Shown in pieces: positions 34,118 through 43,908 of a stretch of 64,000 nt of DNA; position 1 is the first letter of the stretch, and each line of letters opens with the position of its first letter. The DNA is from Thiothrix winogradskyi. Lineage in GTDB: Bacteria > Pseudomonadota > Gammaproteobacteria > Thiotrichales > Thiotrichaceae. Both the position numbers and the translations under genes were made by a program. The notes beneath the pieces are model-generated. The model was not told the DNA's origin, did no database searches, and saw only the letters and a program-made list of their open reading frames with translations. The DNA lies in assembly GCF_021650935.1 (NCBI RefSeq), contig NZ_CP091244.1, positions 3,286,001-3,350,000 on the forward strand, written 5' to 3'.

Positions 34118-34501
34118 TCAGTGTTTGAGGACAAACAGAATGCGTTCCAACTCTTCAACCAGCGGTGCAACGTCATTGCCATTCACCACAATCGGTTCTA
34201 ATGGCAAGGTTGCAGGTGGTGGCGTATGCACATCATCCAGCAATTTCTGCCGCGCCCCGCTAATCGTATAGCCTTGCTCATACAATAAACCGCGAATCTG
34301 GCGGATCAACAACACATCTTCGCGCTGATAATAACGGCGATTACCACGCCGTTTCATCGGTTTGAGCGAGGGAAACTCACCCTCCCAGTAGCGCAACACA
34401 TGCGTTTTTACGCCACACAAATCACTCACCTCACCAATGGTGAAGTAACGCTTACCGGGAATGGGAGGCAGTTGACTGCTAAGCGGCGTCGCTGCTTCCA
34501 T
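34118..34501 (-). CDS. MerR-family regulator downstream of ihfA
   Basis: A 127-residue protein with winged helix FTIGEVSDLCGVKTHVLRYW, then KRRGNRRYYQREDVLLIRQI and a short coil. This uncharacterised MerR-like protein is conserved next to ihfA in many gammaproteobacteria. It lacks Cys metal ligands of the CueR/ZntR kind. Its start overlaps the ihfA end by 23 bases, so it is co-translated. Confidence 0.88.
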   Translation of the reverse strand: MEAATPLSSQLPPIPGKRYFTIGEVSDLCGVKTHVLRYWEGEFPSLKPMKRRGNRRYYQREDVLLIRQIRGLLYEQGYTISGARQKLLDDVHTPPPATLPLEPIVVNGNDVAPLVEELERILFVLKH

Positions 34502-34787
34502 ATTCCTCTACCCGTTGCTTGAGTTTTTGCCCCGGACGGAACGTCACCACCCGGCGAGCCGTTACCGGAATTTCTTCCCCGGTCTTCGGATTACGCCCCG
34601 GGCGCTGGGTTTTATCACGCAACATAAAGTTACCAAAACCCGACAACTTCACATGCTTGCCGGTTTCCAAAGCATCACGGATTTCCTCAAAAAACATTTC
34701 CACCAAATCCTTGGCTTCACGTTTGTTTAAACCCAACTCTTCAAAAAGGTGTTCAACCATATCTGCTTTGGTTAATGTTATTGTCAT
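34479..34787 (-). CDS. ihfA: Integration host factor subunit alpha
   Basis: A 102-residue HU/IHF fold protein, TLTKADMVEHLFEELGLNKREAKDLVEMFFEEI with the beta-arm RPGRNPKTGEEIPVTARRVVTF. The Pro in GRNPKTGE inserts into DNA to bend it. It is located after pheT, as in enterics, and is a partner of IHF-beta in replication, recombination and phage-type integration, possibly including the nearby island. Confidence 0.96.
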   Translation of the reverse strand: MTITLTKADMVEHLFEELGLNKREAKDLVEMFFEEIRDALETGKHVKLSGFGNFMLRDKTQRPGRNPKTGEEIPVTARRVVTFRPGQKLKQRVEEYGSSDAA

Positions 34788-34802
34788 GCACTTTCTCCCT
34801 GT

Positions 34803-37190
34803 TTAACGCAACACCGCACCGACTTCATCCCGAAGTGAAGCGACGACTGCATCGACGATCTGATTGATTTCCGCATCCTCAAGAGTGCGCGAAAAATCCT
34901 GTAAAATCAAGCTTAAAGCAACGCTTTTTTGACCTTCCGGTATTCCTTTTCCAGTATAGACATCGAATAAATAATAGGACATCAATTGCGGAATTGCTGC
35001 TTTTTCTACGGCATTTTCCAATGCAACAGCCAAGGCATCCTGCCTGACCAATAAAGCCAGATCACGCCGGATTGCCGGAAACTTAGAAACTGCCTGATAC
35101 TTGGGTAATACCCGCTGCATCAATAAACCCATATCCAATTCAAACACATACACAGGTTGTTCCAAACCCAACTGTGCTTCAATTTTAGGGTGCAACATCC
35201 CCATCCAACCAACCACCGCCGTATCGGTCATGATCTGAGCAGACTGACCGGGGTGTAAAGCAGCATGGGCAACGGGTGCAAAATGGAAACGAGTACCCGT
35301 CACCTGACCTAGTAAGGCTTCCACATCCCCTTTTAGGTCGTAGAAATCCACCGGGCGGTTCACCTGCCCCCACTGTTCCGGGTAAAGATTGCCGGTCAGC
35401 ACACCGGATAACATGGTTTGTTGCTGGGGCTTGCCATCTTCGCTCATCGAAAACGCGGGGCCAATTTCAAACAAACGTACACGGTTTTGTTGACGGTTCA
35501 CATTATAAGCAACCGCACGCAATAAACCAGACCACAAGGTACTACGCATCACCCCCAAATCGGCAGAAATGGGGTTAGCCAAAGCAATGTTCTCTATCGC
35601 AGGCGCTAAGATTTGCTCCATTTTGGGATCAACAAAGCTGAAGGTAACAGCCTCCTGATACCCCCGTGCTACCAATGTGTAACGCAGGTTTTCACGCTTT
35701 ACGGCAGTTTCACTCGGCTGGGTAATACGCGGCGCACGCGGGCGTAATTCCGCCGGAATCGAATCGTAACCCCGTACCCGTGCCAGTTCTTCGATCAAAT
35801 CTTCTTCGATATTCAAATCGAAACGTGCCAACGGCGCTTGCACCTGCCAACCTGCATCGCTACTGGTGAAAGAGCAATTCAAACGTGCTAACACGCCTTC
35901 AACCGTCGCCGCATCCATCGTCACGCCTAACACACGGCGGATACGTTCAGGGCGTAACACAATCGTTTTGCGTTGCAATACCTCAGCATCCGCCAGCGTA
36001 TCCACCAAGGTACCGACTTCGCCACCGCAAATGCTCACGATCAACTGTGTCGCACGTTCCATTGCCTTAACCGGCATATCGGGGTCAACCCCACGCTCAA
36101 AACGCGCCGAAGAATCGGTTTGCAAGCCGTAGCTACGCGCCTTACCCATGATACTGGCAGGGCGGAAATGCGCACTTTCTAGGAACACATTGCGTGTCGC
36201 AGCCGTCACTGACGTAGGTTCTCCGCCCATAATGCCCGCCATTGCCACCGGCTGGGCTGCATCAGCAATCACCAGTGTATCATCGCGCAAGGTGGCGGTT
36301 TGCCCATCCAGCATTTTCAGGGTTTCGTTTGCCTTGGCATAACGCACCACAATGCTACCTTGCAGCGTATCGAGGTCGAAAGCGTGCATTGGTTGACCGA
36401 GTTCCAGCAACACATAATTAGTCACATCGACCATAGCAGAAATGCTGCGCACACCGGCACGGCGCAGTTTTTCCTGCATCCACACCGGGGTAGCGGCTTG
36501 TGGGTTGATATTGCGGATGATGCGTCCGACATAACGTGGGCAAGCATCCGTCGCTTGCAGTTCAACCGGGAATGTATCGGTATGCTGGGCGGTTTGCGCA
36601 GGAATTTCCGGCACGTTGAGGGGCACATCCATCACCAAGGCGGTTTCACGCGCCACGCCGATCATGCTCATGCAATCGCCACGGTTCGCGGTAATCGCCA
36701 GCTCAATCACTTCGTCGTCGAGCTTTAAATACTCGCGGATGTCCATGCCCACGGGCGCATCATCCGGCAATTCCAACAAACCATCAGATTTGTCCGACAT
36801 GCCCAATTCGGTCGAGGAGCACAACATGCCGAACGATTCCACACCGCGCAGCTTGCCTTTTTTGATCTTTAAATCCGAGCCATCCGGCAATGGCAAGACT
36901 GCGCCGATCAGTGCCAACGGCACTTTAATGCCTGCACGCACGTTGCTTGCACCGCAAACGATTTGCAGAATTTCGCCACGCCCATTGTCGACTTTGCAGA
37001 CGCTGAGCTTATCGGCATCGGGGTGTTTTTCGCGCTCAACAACGTGACCCACCAGGATGCTGGTGAACGCGGTGGCTACGGCATCACGCGCTTCCACTTC
37101 GCAGCCCGACATGGTGAGTTTGTCGGCTATTGCATCTAACGTCAGCGGGGTATCAATCCACTCACGCAGCCATTTTTCACTGACTTTCAT
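34803..37190 (-). CDS. pheT: Phenylalanyl-tRNA synthetase beta subunit
   Basis: A 795-residue protein of normal length. It has an N-terminal tRNA-binding EMAP-like domain (VGHVVEREKHPDADKLSVCK), B3/B4 editing domain, B5 (RKTIVLRPERIRRVLGV), the pseudo-catalytic core and the C-terminal anticodon-binding FDX domain (YQAVSKFPAIRRDLALLV). With PheS it forms the alpha2-beta2 enzyme charging tRNA-Phe. The gap to pheS is 18 bases. Confidence 0.97.
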   Translation of the reverse strand: MKVSEKWLREWIDTPLTLDAIADKLTMSGCEVEARDAVATAFTSILVGHVVEREKHPDADKLSVCKVDNGRGEILQIVCGASNVRAGIKVPLALIGAVLPLPDGSDLKIKKGKLRGVESFGMLCSSTELGMSDKSDGLLELPDDAPVGMDIREYLKLDDEVIELAITANRGDCMSMIGVARETALVMDVPLNVPEIPAQTAQHTDTFPVELQATDACPRYVGRIIRNINPQAATPVWMQEKLRRAGVRSISAMVDVTNYVLLELGQPMHAFDLDTLQGSIVVRYAKANETLKMLDGQTATLRDDTLVIADAAQPVAMAGIMGGEPTSVTAATRNVFLESAHFRPASIMGKARSYGLQTDSSARFERGVDPDMPVKAMERATQLIVSICGGEVGTLVDTLADAEVLQRKTIVLRPERIRRVLGVTMDAATVEGVLARLNCSFTSSDAGWQVQAPLARFDLNIEEDLIEELARVRGYDSIPAELRPRAPRITQPSETAVKRENLRYTLVARGYQEAVTFSFVDPKMEQILAPAIENIALANPISADLGVMRSTLWSGLLRAVAYNVNRQQNRVRLFEIGPAFSMSEDGKPQQQTMLSGVLTGNLYPEQWGQVNRPVDFYDLKGDVEALLGQVTGTRFHFAPVAHAALHPGQSAQIMTDTAVVGWMGMLHPKIEAQLGLEQPVYVFELDMGLLMQRVLPKYQAVSKFPAIRRDLALLVRQDALAVALENAVEKAAIPQLMSYYLFDVYTGKGIPEGQKSVALSLILQDFSRTLEDAEINQIVDAVVASLRDEVGAVLR

Positions 37191-37208
37191 AAGGTTACTC
37201 CGCCTTGT

Positions 37209-38228
37209 TCAACCGAATTGTTTGAGGAAGCGCACATCGTTATCAAACATCACGCGCAAGTCATTGATCTGATAACGCAACATCGCTAAACGTTCAACCC
37301 CGAAACCAAACGCAAAACCGGTATATTTTTCACTGTCGATGCCGACGTTTTTCAGCACATTCGGGTGAACCATGCCGCAACCCATGACTTCCAGCCAGCC
37401 AGTGCCTTTGCACACGCGGCAACCGTCACCACCGCAATGCACACACTGAATATCCGTTTCAGCGGATGGTTCGGTAAACGGGAAGAACGTGGCGCGGAAG
37501 CGCGTCGGTAATTCATCCACTTCAAAGAAAGCTTTAAAGAAGGCTTCGAGAATGCCTTTCAAATCCGCGAAAGTGACATCTTCATCCACCATCAAACCTT
37601 CCACTTGGTGGAACATCGGGCTGTGGGTCATGTCCGAATCACAACGGTACACCCGACCCGGCGAAATGATACGCAGCGGTGGCGGGTTATTTTCCATATG
37701 ACGCACTTGCACGGATGAAGTATGGGTACGCAGCAGCAAACCGCTATCCATATAAAAAGTGTCGTGCATGGCACGCGCCGGATGCGATTCCGGGATATTC
37801 AAGGCGGTAAAGTTGTGAAAATCGTCTTCAATCTCAGGGCCTTCCGCCAAACTGAAACCCAACTGTGCGAAGATCTCGCTAATGCGTTGAATGGTTTGGG
37901 TAACAGGGTGCAGGCTACCGGTATCCATGCGCCGCCCCGGCAAGGTGACATCCACCTTTTCCGCTTGCAAACGCGCACTCAACGCTTCGGCTTGCAGGCT
38001 TTGCTTGCGGTCTTCGATCGCAATGGTCAAGGCTTGCTTGGCGGTATTGATTTCCGCACCCGCCGTTTTACGCTCTTCATGCGGTAACTTGCCCAATTGC
38101 TTGAGTTGCTCGGTCAACAAACCTGTCTTGCCTAGATACTGCACACGCACCTGATCCAACGCGGCGAGGCTGACGGCTTGCGAAATCTGCTCGTGGGCTG
38201 CGCCCATCAGTTCCAGCAAACTTTGCAC
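37209..38228 (-). CDS. pheS: Phenylalanyl-tRNA synthetase alpha subunit
   Basis: 339 residues from the GTG at 38228, chosen because AAGGAAA lies seven bases upstream; longer in-frame reading would run into the upstream hairpin. N-terminal coiled coil, then class II catalytic core: HPVTQTIQRISEIFAQLGF (motif 1 region), TFYMDSGLLLRTHTSSVQ, and the Phe-binding GFAFGFGVERLAMLRY (motif 3). A hairpin with T-rich tail lies between rplT and this gene. Confidence 0.96.
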   Translation of the reverse strand: MQSLLELMGAAHEQISQAVSLAALDQVRVQYLGKTGLLTEQLKQLGKLPHEERKTAGAEINTAKQALTIAIEDRKQSLQAEALSARLQAEKVDVTLPGRRMDTGSLHPVTQTIQRISEIFAQLGFSLAEGPEIEDDFHNFTALNIPESHPARAMHDTFYMDSGLLLRTHTSSVQVRHMENNPPPLRIISPGRVYRCDSDMTHSPMFHQVEGLMVDEDVTFADLKGILEAFFKAFFEVDELPTRFRATFFPFTEPSAETDIQCVHCGGDGCRVCKGTGWLEVMGCGMVHPNVLKNVGIDSEKYTGFAFGFGVERLAMLRYQINDLRVMFDNDVRFLKQFG

Positions 38229-38275
38229 GACGATTTCCTTAATGTATGGGGTTATCGGTATTTGGGAGAAATAGA

Positions 38276-38313
38276 AAGCAAAAGGCGGGGAGAGGCAACA
38301 ACCTTCCCCCGCC
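38276..38313 (-). terminator. Attenuator-like hairpin between rplT and pheS
   Basis: On the minus strand GGCGGGGGAAGG and CCTCTCCCCGCC pair around a 6-base loop, then TTTTGCTTT. A second small hairpin CCCGTAAACGGG precedes it. In E. coli pheST is attenuated through a Phe-rich leader; I found no clear leader peptide here, so regulation is only suggested. Confidence 0.55.
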
Positions 38314-38358
38314 TTGCTCACCCGTTTACGGGTATTTTTCAGCGCATCTTAATGCAGC

Positions 38359-38718
38359 TTAAGCAGCTAGGGCAGCTTTTGCCTTTTCTGCGACTGCACC
38401 GAACGCCGTGATGTCGTGGACTGCCAAATCAGCCAAGACCTTACGGTCAAGACTAATGTTAGCTTTCTTCAAACCATTCATCATGCGGCTGTAAGACAGA
38501 CCGAACATCCGTGCACCGGCATTGATACGCACGATCCACAAAGCGCGGAACTGGCGTTTTTTCTGACGGCGGTCGCGGAATGCGTATTGACCAGCCTTGA
38601 TGACTGCCTGATGCGCAACCCGGTAGACCCGGCTGCGGGCACCGTAGTAACCTTTAGCCAGCTTGAGGACTTTCTTGTGACGGGCATGTGCCGTTACACC
38701 ACGTTTAACTCTTGCCAT
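38359..38718 (-). CDS. rplT: 50S ribosomal protein L20
   Basis: A 119-residue basic protein starting ARVKRGVTAHARHKKVLKLA. Typical L20 sequence throughout (RQFRALWIVRINAGARMFGL). It binds 23S rRNA early in assembly and in enterics represses its own operon. It lies 17 bases after rpmI. Confidence 0.98.
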   Translation of the reverse strand: MARVKRGVTAHARHKKVLKLAKGYYGARSRVYRVAHQAVIKAGQYAFRDRRQKKRQFRALWIVRINAGARMFGLSYSRMMNGLKKANISLDRKVLADLAVHDITAFGAVAEKAKAALAA

Positions 38719-38735
38719 GTTTTAAATCCTCCTGA

Positions 38736-38936
38736 TTATGCGTAGGGCAGCATTTTTTGCACATTGCCGTGATCGGCTGCAACAACGAAGTTGTCGCCTG
38801 AACGCAAATGACGCTTACGCTTGGTGGATTTTTTAGTCAAGATATGACGCAGGTGTGACTGCTTGCGTTTAAACAAGCCACTGCCGGTTTTCTTGAAACG
38901 CTTAGCCGCAGCACGGCTACTTTTCATCTTAGGCAT
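38736..38936 (-). CDS. rpmI: 50S ribosomal protein L35
   Basis: A 66-residue protein MPKMKSSRAAAKRFKKTGSG...KRKRHLRSGDNFV. ATG at 38936 gives the standard N-terminus, and a longer in-frame start has no support. Part of the infC-rpmI-rplT unit. Confidence 0.98.
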   Translation of the reverse strand: MPKMKSSRAAAKRFKKTGSGLFKRKQSHLRHILTKKSTKRKRHLRSGDNFVVAADHGNVQKMLPYA

Positions 38937-39029
38937 CTTGGTCTCCTTTTCGATCAGGTAGATAAAACATCCTGCAAGAGTGCCTTGCCTTAACAGGATG
39001 GTGTTGGGGAATACCCCCAATTTTTATGC

Positions 39030-39551
39030 TTAGGCTTTTTTCTTCGCGCCCAACATCATGACCATTTGACGGCCTTCCAGACGCGGGAATTGCTCGACAA
39101 CCGCCAGTTCTTCCAGCTCTTTTTCAACACGCTTGAGAACATCCATCCCCAGCTCTTTGTGAGCCATTTCACGGCCTTTGAAGCGCAGGGTGACTTTAAC
39201 CTTATCGCCCTCTTCCAGAAACTCTTTCAGTTTGCGCAATTTGATCTGGTAATCGCCTTCATCCGTTGCCGGACGCATCTTGATTTCCTTGACCTGCACT
39301 TGTTTCTGGTTTTTACGGGCTATCGCCGCTTTCTTACTTTCATCGAAACGGAATTTACCGTAATCCATGATCCGGCAAACCGGTGGCTTCGCATTGGGTA
39401 CGATTTCCACCAGGTCGAGTTCGGCGTCGTAAGCCATTTCCAGCGCGTCCCGCAGGGAGACAACACCTTGATTTTCACCTTCCGCATCAATCAGACGAAT
39501 TTTCGGAACGTTAATATCGTCATTAATACGGTGTTCTTTTTCGAGAGCGAT
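39030..39551 (-). CDS. infC: Translation initiation factor IF-3
   Basis: About 173 residues: NDDINVPKIRLIDAEGENQG, then PPVCRIMDYGKFRFD, KEIKMRPATDEGDYQIKLRK. It binds the 30S subunit and checks start-codon pairing. No ATG fits the family N-terminus. ATC at 39551 with TGAGG nine bases upstream is the best start (ATT at 39560 is nearer the ribosome site and overlaps thrS). Rare AUU/AUC starts are characteristic of infC and let IF-3 repress itself. Its start is five bases after the thrS stop. Confidence 0.92.
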   Translation of the reverse strand: MALEKEHRINDDINVPKIRLIDAEGENQGVVSLRDALEMAYDAELDLVEIVPNAKPPVCRIMDYGKFRFDESKKAAIARKNQKQVQVKEIKMRPATDEGDYQIKLRKLKEFLEEGDKVKVTLRFKGREMAHKELGMDVLKRVEKELEELAVVEQFPRLEGRQMVMMLGAKKKA

Positions 39552-39555
39552 AAGT

Positions 39556-41484
39556 TTAATCCTCAGATAGTGATAAGCGACGTGACGCAATTTCCGCTGA
39601 CAGACGTTGCTGGACTTCCGCCAATGGGAAGGTTCCTACGTCTTTACCGGAACGTGTGCGCATAGCCACAGATTGTGTTTCCACTTCGCGATCCCCGACT
39701 ACTAACAGGTACGGGACACGCTGCATAGTGTGCTCACGGATTTTAAAGCCAATTTTTTCATTTCTCAAGTCTGATACGGCGCGAATACCCGCGTCAAGCA
39801 ATTGCTTAGTGGCATCTTGCACGAAATCGGCTTGTTTGTCCGTGATATTCATCACGACAGCTTGCGTTGGTGCTAACCAGAGCGGGAAACGCCCTTCGTA
39901 ATGTTCAATCAGAATGCCGGTGAAGCGTTCCAATGAACCGAACAGCGCACGGTGCAACATGACCGGACGTTTACGGGTATTGTCTTCCGCCACGTAAGTC
40001 AGGTCAAAGCGTTCTGGCAAGCTCATATCCACTTGCAAAGTGCCGCACTGCCAATCACGACCGATGGCATCACGCAACACGAATTCCAGTTTAGGGCCGT
40101 AAAATGCACCTTCGCCGGGGAACAGCGTGTACGGCAGATTCATGCTATCCAGTGCATTGCCGAGGGCGTGTTCCAACAAATCCCAGCTCTCATCCGAACC
40201 GATGCGGTTTTCAGGGCGAGTCGAGAGTTTGATGTGCACATTTTCAAAGCCAAATTCTTTGTAAATGTCGAGCACTAACGCCACCACGTCTTTGCACTCT
40301 TGCGCCATTTGGTCTTCAGTACAGAAGATATGTGCATCATCCTGCGTGAAGTGACGCACTCGCATTAATCCGTGCAATGCGCCGGACGGTTCGTAGCGGT
40401 GTACTTTACCGAATTCAGCCATCCGCAATGGCAGGTCACGGTAGCTTTTCAAGCCCTGTGAAAACATCAACATACCGCCGGGGCAGTTCATGGGTTTCAG
40501 GGCGAAAACGCGCTCGTCTTCAGTCGTGGTGGTGAACATATTGTCACGGTAGTTGAACCAGTGACCGGAGGTTTCCCACAGGCTACGATCCATGACATCC
40601 GGGGTATTCACCTCAACGTAACCTGCGCGTTGCTGGCGTTGACGCATGTAGCCAATCAAGGCTTGGAATACTGTCCAGCCTTTAGGATGCCAGAAGACTG
40701 CACCGGGGGCTTGTTCGTCGAAATGGAACAAATCCAGTTGGCGACCAAGTTTACGATGATCACGCTTTTCAGCCTCTTCCAACATCGTCAGGTAGGCTTG
40801 CAAATCTTTTTTGTTTGCCCACGCCGTGCCGTAAATGCGTTGCAGCATTTCGTTGTTGGAATTGCCACGCCAGTACGCACCTGCCACCTTCATCACTTTG
40901 ACGGAGGGGATTTTGCCCGTGCTAGGAACGTGGGGACCACGGCACAAGTCGATAAAATCGCCTTGACGGTAGAGGGAGAGCGTTTGGTCGGCGGGAATGC
41001 TTTCGATGATTTCCGCTTTGTACTTTTCACCCATGTTCAGGAAGAAGCTCACGGCTTCATCGCGTGACAGGGTTCTGCGCTCAACGGGGATGTCTTGCTT
41101 GATTAAATCTTGCATCCGCGCATCAATCGCCTGTAAATCTTCGGGCGTGAACGGGCGTGGGGAGGCAAAATCGTAGTAAAAGCCGTTTTCGACCGTGGGG
41201 CCAATGGTGACTTGTACTTCAGGGAATAATTGTTTGACCGCTTGAGCCATCAAATGCGCGGCGGAATGGCGGATAATATCCACGCCTTCGGCATCTTTTG
41301 CGGTGATGATACTCAGGGAAACATCGTGATCAATGACATAGCTGGCATCAACCAATTGATCGTTTACTTTGCCAGCCAAGGTAGCTTTAGCCAGACCTGC
41401 GCCAATATCGGCAGCAACGGCAAGCACAGAAAGCGGGGCATCGTAAATACGTTGACTTGCGTCGGGAAGAGTAATAATAGGCAT
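39556..41484 (-). CDS. thrS: Threonyl-tRNA synthetase
   Basis: A 642-residue class II synthetase of standard length. N-terminal TGS domain (ITLPDASQRIYDAPLSVLAV), editing domain with HSAAHLMAQAVKQLFPEV, catalytic core with zinc-binding MNCPGGM and GALHGLMRVRHFTQDDAHIF, then the anticodon domain. It charges tRNA-Thr. First gene of the operon running to the merR-like gene; tRNA-Val lies upstream. Confidence 0.98.
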   Translation of the reverse strand: MPIITLPDASQRIYDAPLSVLAVAADIGAGLAKATLAGKVNDQLVDASYVIDHDVSLSIITAKDAEGVDIIRHSAAHLMAQAVKQLFPEVQVTIGPTVENGFYYDFASPRPFTPEDLQAIDARMQDLIKQDIPVERRTLSRDEAVSFFLNMGEKYKAEIIESIPADQTLSLYRQGDFIDLCRGPHVPSTGKIPSVKVMKVAGAYWRGNSNNEMLQRIYGTAWANKKDLQAYLTMLEEAEKRDHRKLGRQLDLFHFDEQAPGAVFWHPKGWTVFQALIGYMRQRQQRAGYVEVNTPDVMDRSLWETSGHWFNYRDNMFTTTTEDERVFALKPMNCPGGMLMFSQGLKSYRDLPLRMAEFGKVHRYEPSGALHGLMRVRHFTQDDAHIFCTEDQMAQECKDVVALVLDIYKEFGFENVHIKLSTRPENRIGSDESWDLLEHALGNALDSMNLPYTLFPGEGAFYGPKLEFVLRDAIGRDWQCGTLQVDMSLPERFDLTYVAEDNTRKRPVMLHRALFGSLERFTGILIEHYEGRFPLWLAPTQAVVMNITDKQADFVQDATKQLLDAGIRAVSDLRNEKIGFKIREHTMQRVPYLLVVGDREVETQSVAMRTRSGKDVGTFPLAEVQQRLSAEIASRRLSLSED

Positions 41485-41546
41485 ATTGTGCTCCAGTGGT
41501 GGCCTATACGAGGGGTCACGTGGTTATAGTGGTTGTAATATGAAAG

Positions 41547-41623
41547 TGGTAGGCGTAATTGGACTCGAACCAACGACCCCCACCATGTCAAGGTGGTGCT
41601 CTAACCAACTGAGCTATACGCCT
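41547..41623 (-). tRNA. tRNA-Val (GAC)
   Basis: Minus strand AGGCGTATAGCTCAGTTGGT...TACGCCTACCA, acceptor arm fully paired. The anticodon arm CCACC-TTGACAT-GGTGG gives GAC. The CCA end is encoded. Confidence 0.96.
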
Positions 41624-41787
41624 GTCGCTGAAGGAGGCAGAGTATAGCGTTATTAAAATCAAACGCAAGATTTTTTTGTACTGGCGTGACGGGTACACTG
41701 CAAAAATCATCAATACCCCTTGAAATCCTCCTGCCATCCCCCATCTTGCCGACATCGAAATATACAAGATATGAGGACGCATACCCC

Positions 41788-43677
41788 ATGACGGCAACAA
41801 GCAACAAAGAAAACCTGCAATTTCAAACCGAAGTGAATCAACTGTTACACCTGATGATTCACTCGCTGTATTCCAACAAAGAAATTTTCCTGCGCGAACT
41901 CATTTCCAACGGTTCGGATGCGTGCGACAAGCTGCGTTTTGAAGCCATCGGCAACGATAGCCTTTACGAAACCGACAGCGAATTGCGCGTAGAAGTCGAA
42001 TTCGACGCGGCAGCAGGCACGATCACTGTGCGCGACAACGGTATCGGCATGAGCCGCGATGAAGTCGTGACCAATATCGGCACGATTGCCAAATCCGGCA
42101 CCAAAGAATTCTTGAGCAAACTGACCGGCGATGAGAAAAAAGACTCGCACATGATCGGGCAGTTCGGGGTAGGTTTCTACGCCTCCTTCATCGTTGCCGA
42201 CAAAGTAACGCTAACCACGCGCCGCGCTGGGGATGCCGCTTCCGAAGGCGTGCGCTGGGAATCGGATGCGCAATCTGGCTACTCACTGGAACAAGTCGAA
42301 AAAGCTACCCGTGGTACAGAAATCGTCCTGCACTTGAAAGAAGACGAAAAGCTGCTGGCAGACGGCTGGCGTTTACGCAATATCATCCGCCAATATTCCG
42401 ACCACATCCCACTGCCGGTAAACATGCGCAAAACCGAAGCCGGTGAAATCCAAGATGAATGGGAAACCGTCAACAAAGCCAACGCGCTGTGGACACGCGC
42501 CAAATCCGAAGTGAAGGACGAGGAATACCAAGAATTCTACAAGCACGTTTCGCACGACTGGGAAGACGCGCTGGCATGGTCACACAACCGCGTCGAAGGC
42601 AAATACGAATACACGTCCCTGCTGTACCTGCCTTCCAAAGCCCCGTTCGACATGTTCGACCGCGATAACACCCACGGCTTGAAGCTTTACGTACAGCGCG
42701 TTTTCATTATGGAAGACAAAGAATTCAAGCTGATGCCACGCTATTTGCGTTTCGTGCGCGGTGTGCTGGATTCCAACGACCTGCCGCTGAACGTATCGCG
42801 TGAAATCCTGCAAGGCAACAAAATCATCGAGAACATGAAAAATGCTTCGGTGAAAAAAGTCATTGGTTTGCTGGAAAACATGATTGCCAACGAGCCAGAC
42901 AAGTACCAAAAATTCTGGAAAGAATTCGGCAAAGTCCTCAAAGAAGGCCCAGGCGAAGACTTCAGCAACCGCGAACAAATCGCCAAACTGCTGCGTTTTG
43001 CCTCCACAAACAACGATAGTGCTGAACAAACCGTTTCCTTGCCGGACTACATGGCTCGCATGAAAGAAGGTCAGGACAAAATCTACTACATCACTGCCGA
43101 CAGCCACACCGCTGCGAAAAACAGCCCACATCTGGAAGTGTTCCGCAAAAAAGGCATCGAAGTGCTGTTACTGTCTGACCGCGTAGACGAATGGCTGGTA
43201 CAGCATTTGATGGAATTTGAAGGCAAATCGCTGCAATCCGTCGCCAAAGGCAACCTTGACCTTTCCAAACTCGAAAGCGAGGAAGATAAAAAAGAACAAG
43301 AAAAAATCGAGGCAGAAGCCAAAAACATGGTCGAACACATCAAAACGGCATTGGGCGAAAAAGTCGGCGAAGTGCGCGTATCGCACCGTCTGACCACCTC
43401 ACCATCGTGCATCGTGCTAAACGACCACGACATGGCGTTGTACATGCAGCAATTGATGAAACAAGCCGGTCACGAAATGCCTGACACCAAGCCTGCGCTG
43501 GAAATCAACCCAACACATCCGTTGCTCAAGCGCATGGAAGCCGAAACCGATGACGAGCGTTTTGGCGAATGGTCAAGCATCTTACTCGATCAGGCAATTC
43601 TGGCAGAAGGCGGACAACTCGACGATCCGGCAGGCTTTGTTAACCGCTTGAATAAGCTGATGTTGGCAATGGGTTAA
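41788..43677 (+). CDS. htpG: Molecular chaperone HtpG (Hsp90)
   Basis: 629 residues from ATG 41788 (MTATSNKENLQFQTEVNQLL); a longer in-frame start lacks the family N-terminus. GHKL ATP-binding motifs: ELISNGSDACDKLRFEAI, VRDNGIGMSRDEV and GQFGVGFYASF. Middle-domain catalytic Arg region SREILQGNKII is present, as is the C-terminal dimer domain. Cytoplasmic ATP-dependent chaperone. A strong terminator follows. Confidence 0.97.
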   Translation: MTATSNKENLQFQTEVNQLLHLMIHSLYSNKEIFLRELISNGSDACDKLRFEAIGNDSLYETDSELRVEVEFDAAAGTITVRDNGIGMSRDEVVTNIGTIAKSGTKEFLSKLTGDEKKDSHMIGQFGVGFYASFIVADKVTLTTRRAGDAASEGVRWESDAQSGYSLEQVEKATRGTEIVLHLKEDEKLLADGWRLRNIIRQYSDHIPLPVNMRKTEAGEIQDEWETVNKANALWTRAKSEVKDEEYQEFYKHVSHDWEDALAWSHNRVEGKYEYTSLLYLPSKAPFDMFDRDNTHGLKLYVQRVFIMEDKEFKLMPRYLRFVRGVLDSNDLPLNVSREILQGNKIIENMKNASVKKVIGLLENMIANEPDKYQKFWKEFGKVLKEGPGEDFSNREQIAKLLRFASTNNDSAEQTVSLPDYMARMKEGQDKIYYITADSHTAAKNSPHLEVFRKKGIEVLLLSDRVDEWLVQHLMEFEGKSLQSVAKGNLDLSKLESEEDKKEQEKIEAEAKNMVEHIKTALGEKVGEVRVSHRLTTSPSCIVLNDHDMALYMQQLMKQAGHEMPDTKPALEINPTHPLLKRMEAETDDERFGEWSSILLDQAILAEGGQLDDPAGFVNRLNKLMLAMG

Positions 43678-43678
43678 G

Positions 43679-43722
43679 AACCCCTCACCCCAACCCCTCT
43701 CCCTCAAGGGGCGAGGGGCTAG
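43679..43722. repeat. GC-rich intergenic repeat (CCCCTCACCCC type)
   Basis: CCCCTCACCCCAACCCCTCT followed by CCCTCAAGGGGCGAGGGGCT, a self-complementary type of element common between genes in many proteobacteria. It lies between htpG and its terminator. Confidence 0.55.
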
Positions 43723-43724
43723 AT

Positions 43725-43750
43725 AAAAGCCCCGTTATTGGGGCTTTTTT
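43725..43750 (+). terminator. htpG terminator
   Basis: AAAAGCCCC-GTTATT-GGGGCTTTTTT, a canonical hairpin with T-run. Confidence 0.9.
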
Positions 43751-43908
43751 GTGTCCCGACGCTTTTCGATAAAAATTTCTAATGAATCTGCTCTGAAACT
43801 GTTTCATTCATCACACAACTTTGCTCTAATAGCACAATCGTCATTCTCATACAAAAATCTAATGAATGATGTATGGCTACCCCGTATTTCCTTTGTCGAG
43901 TCAGCAAC

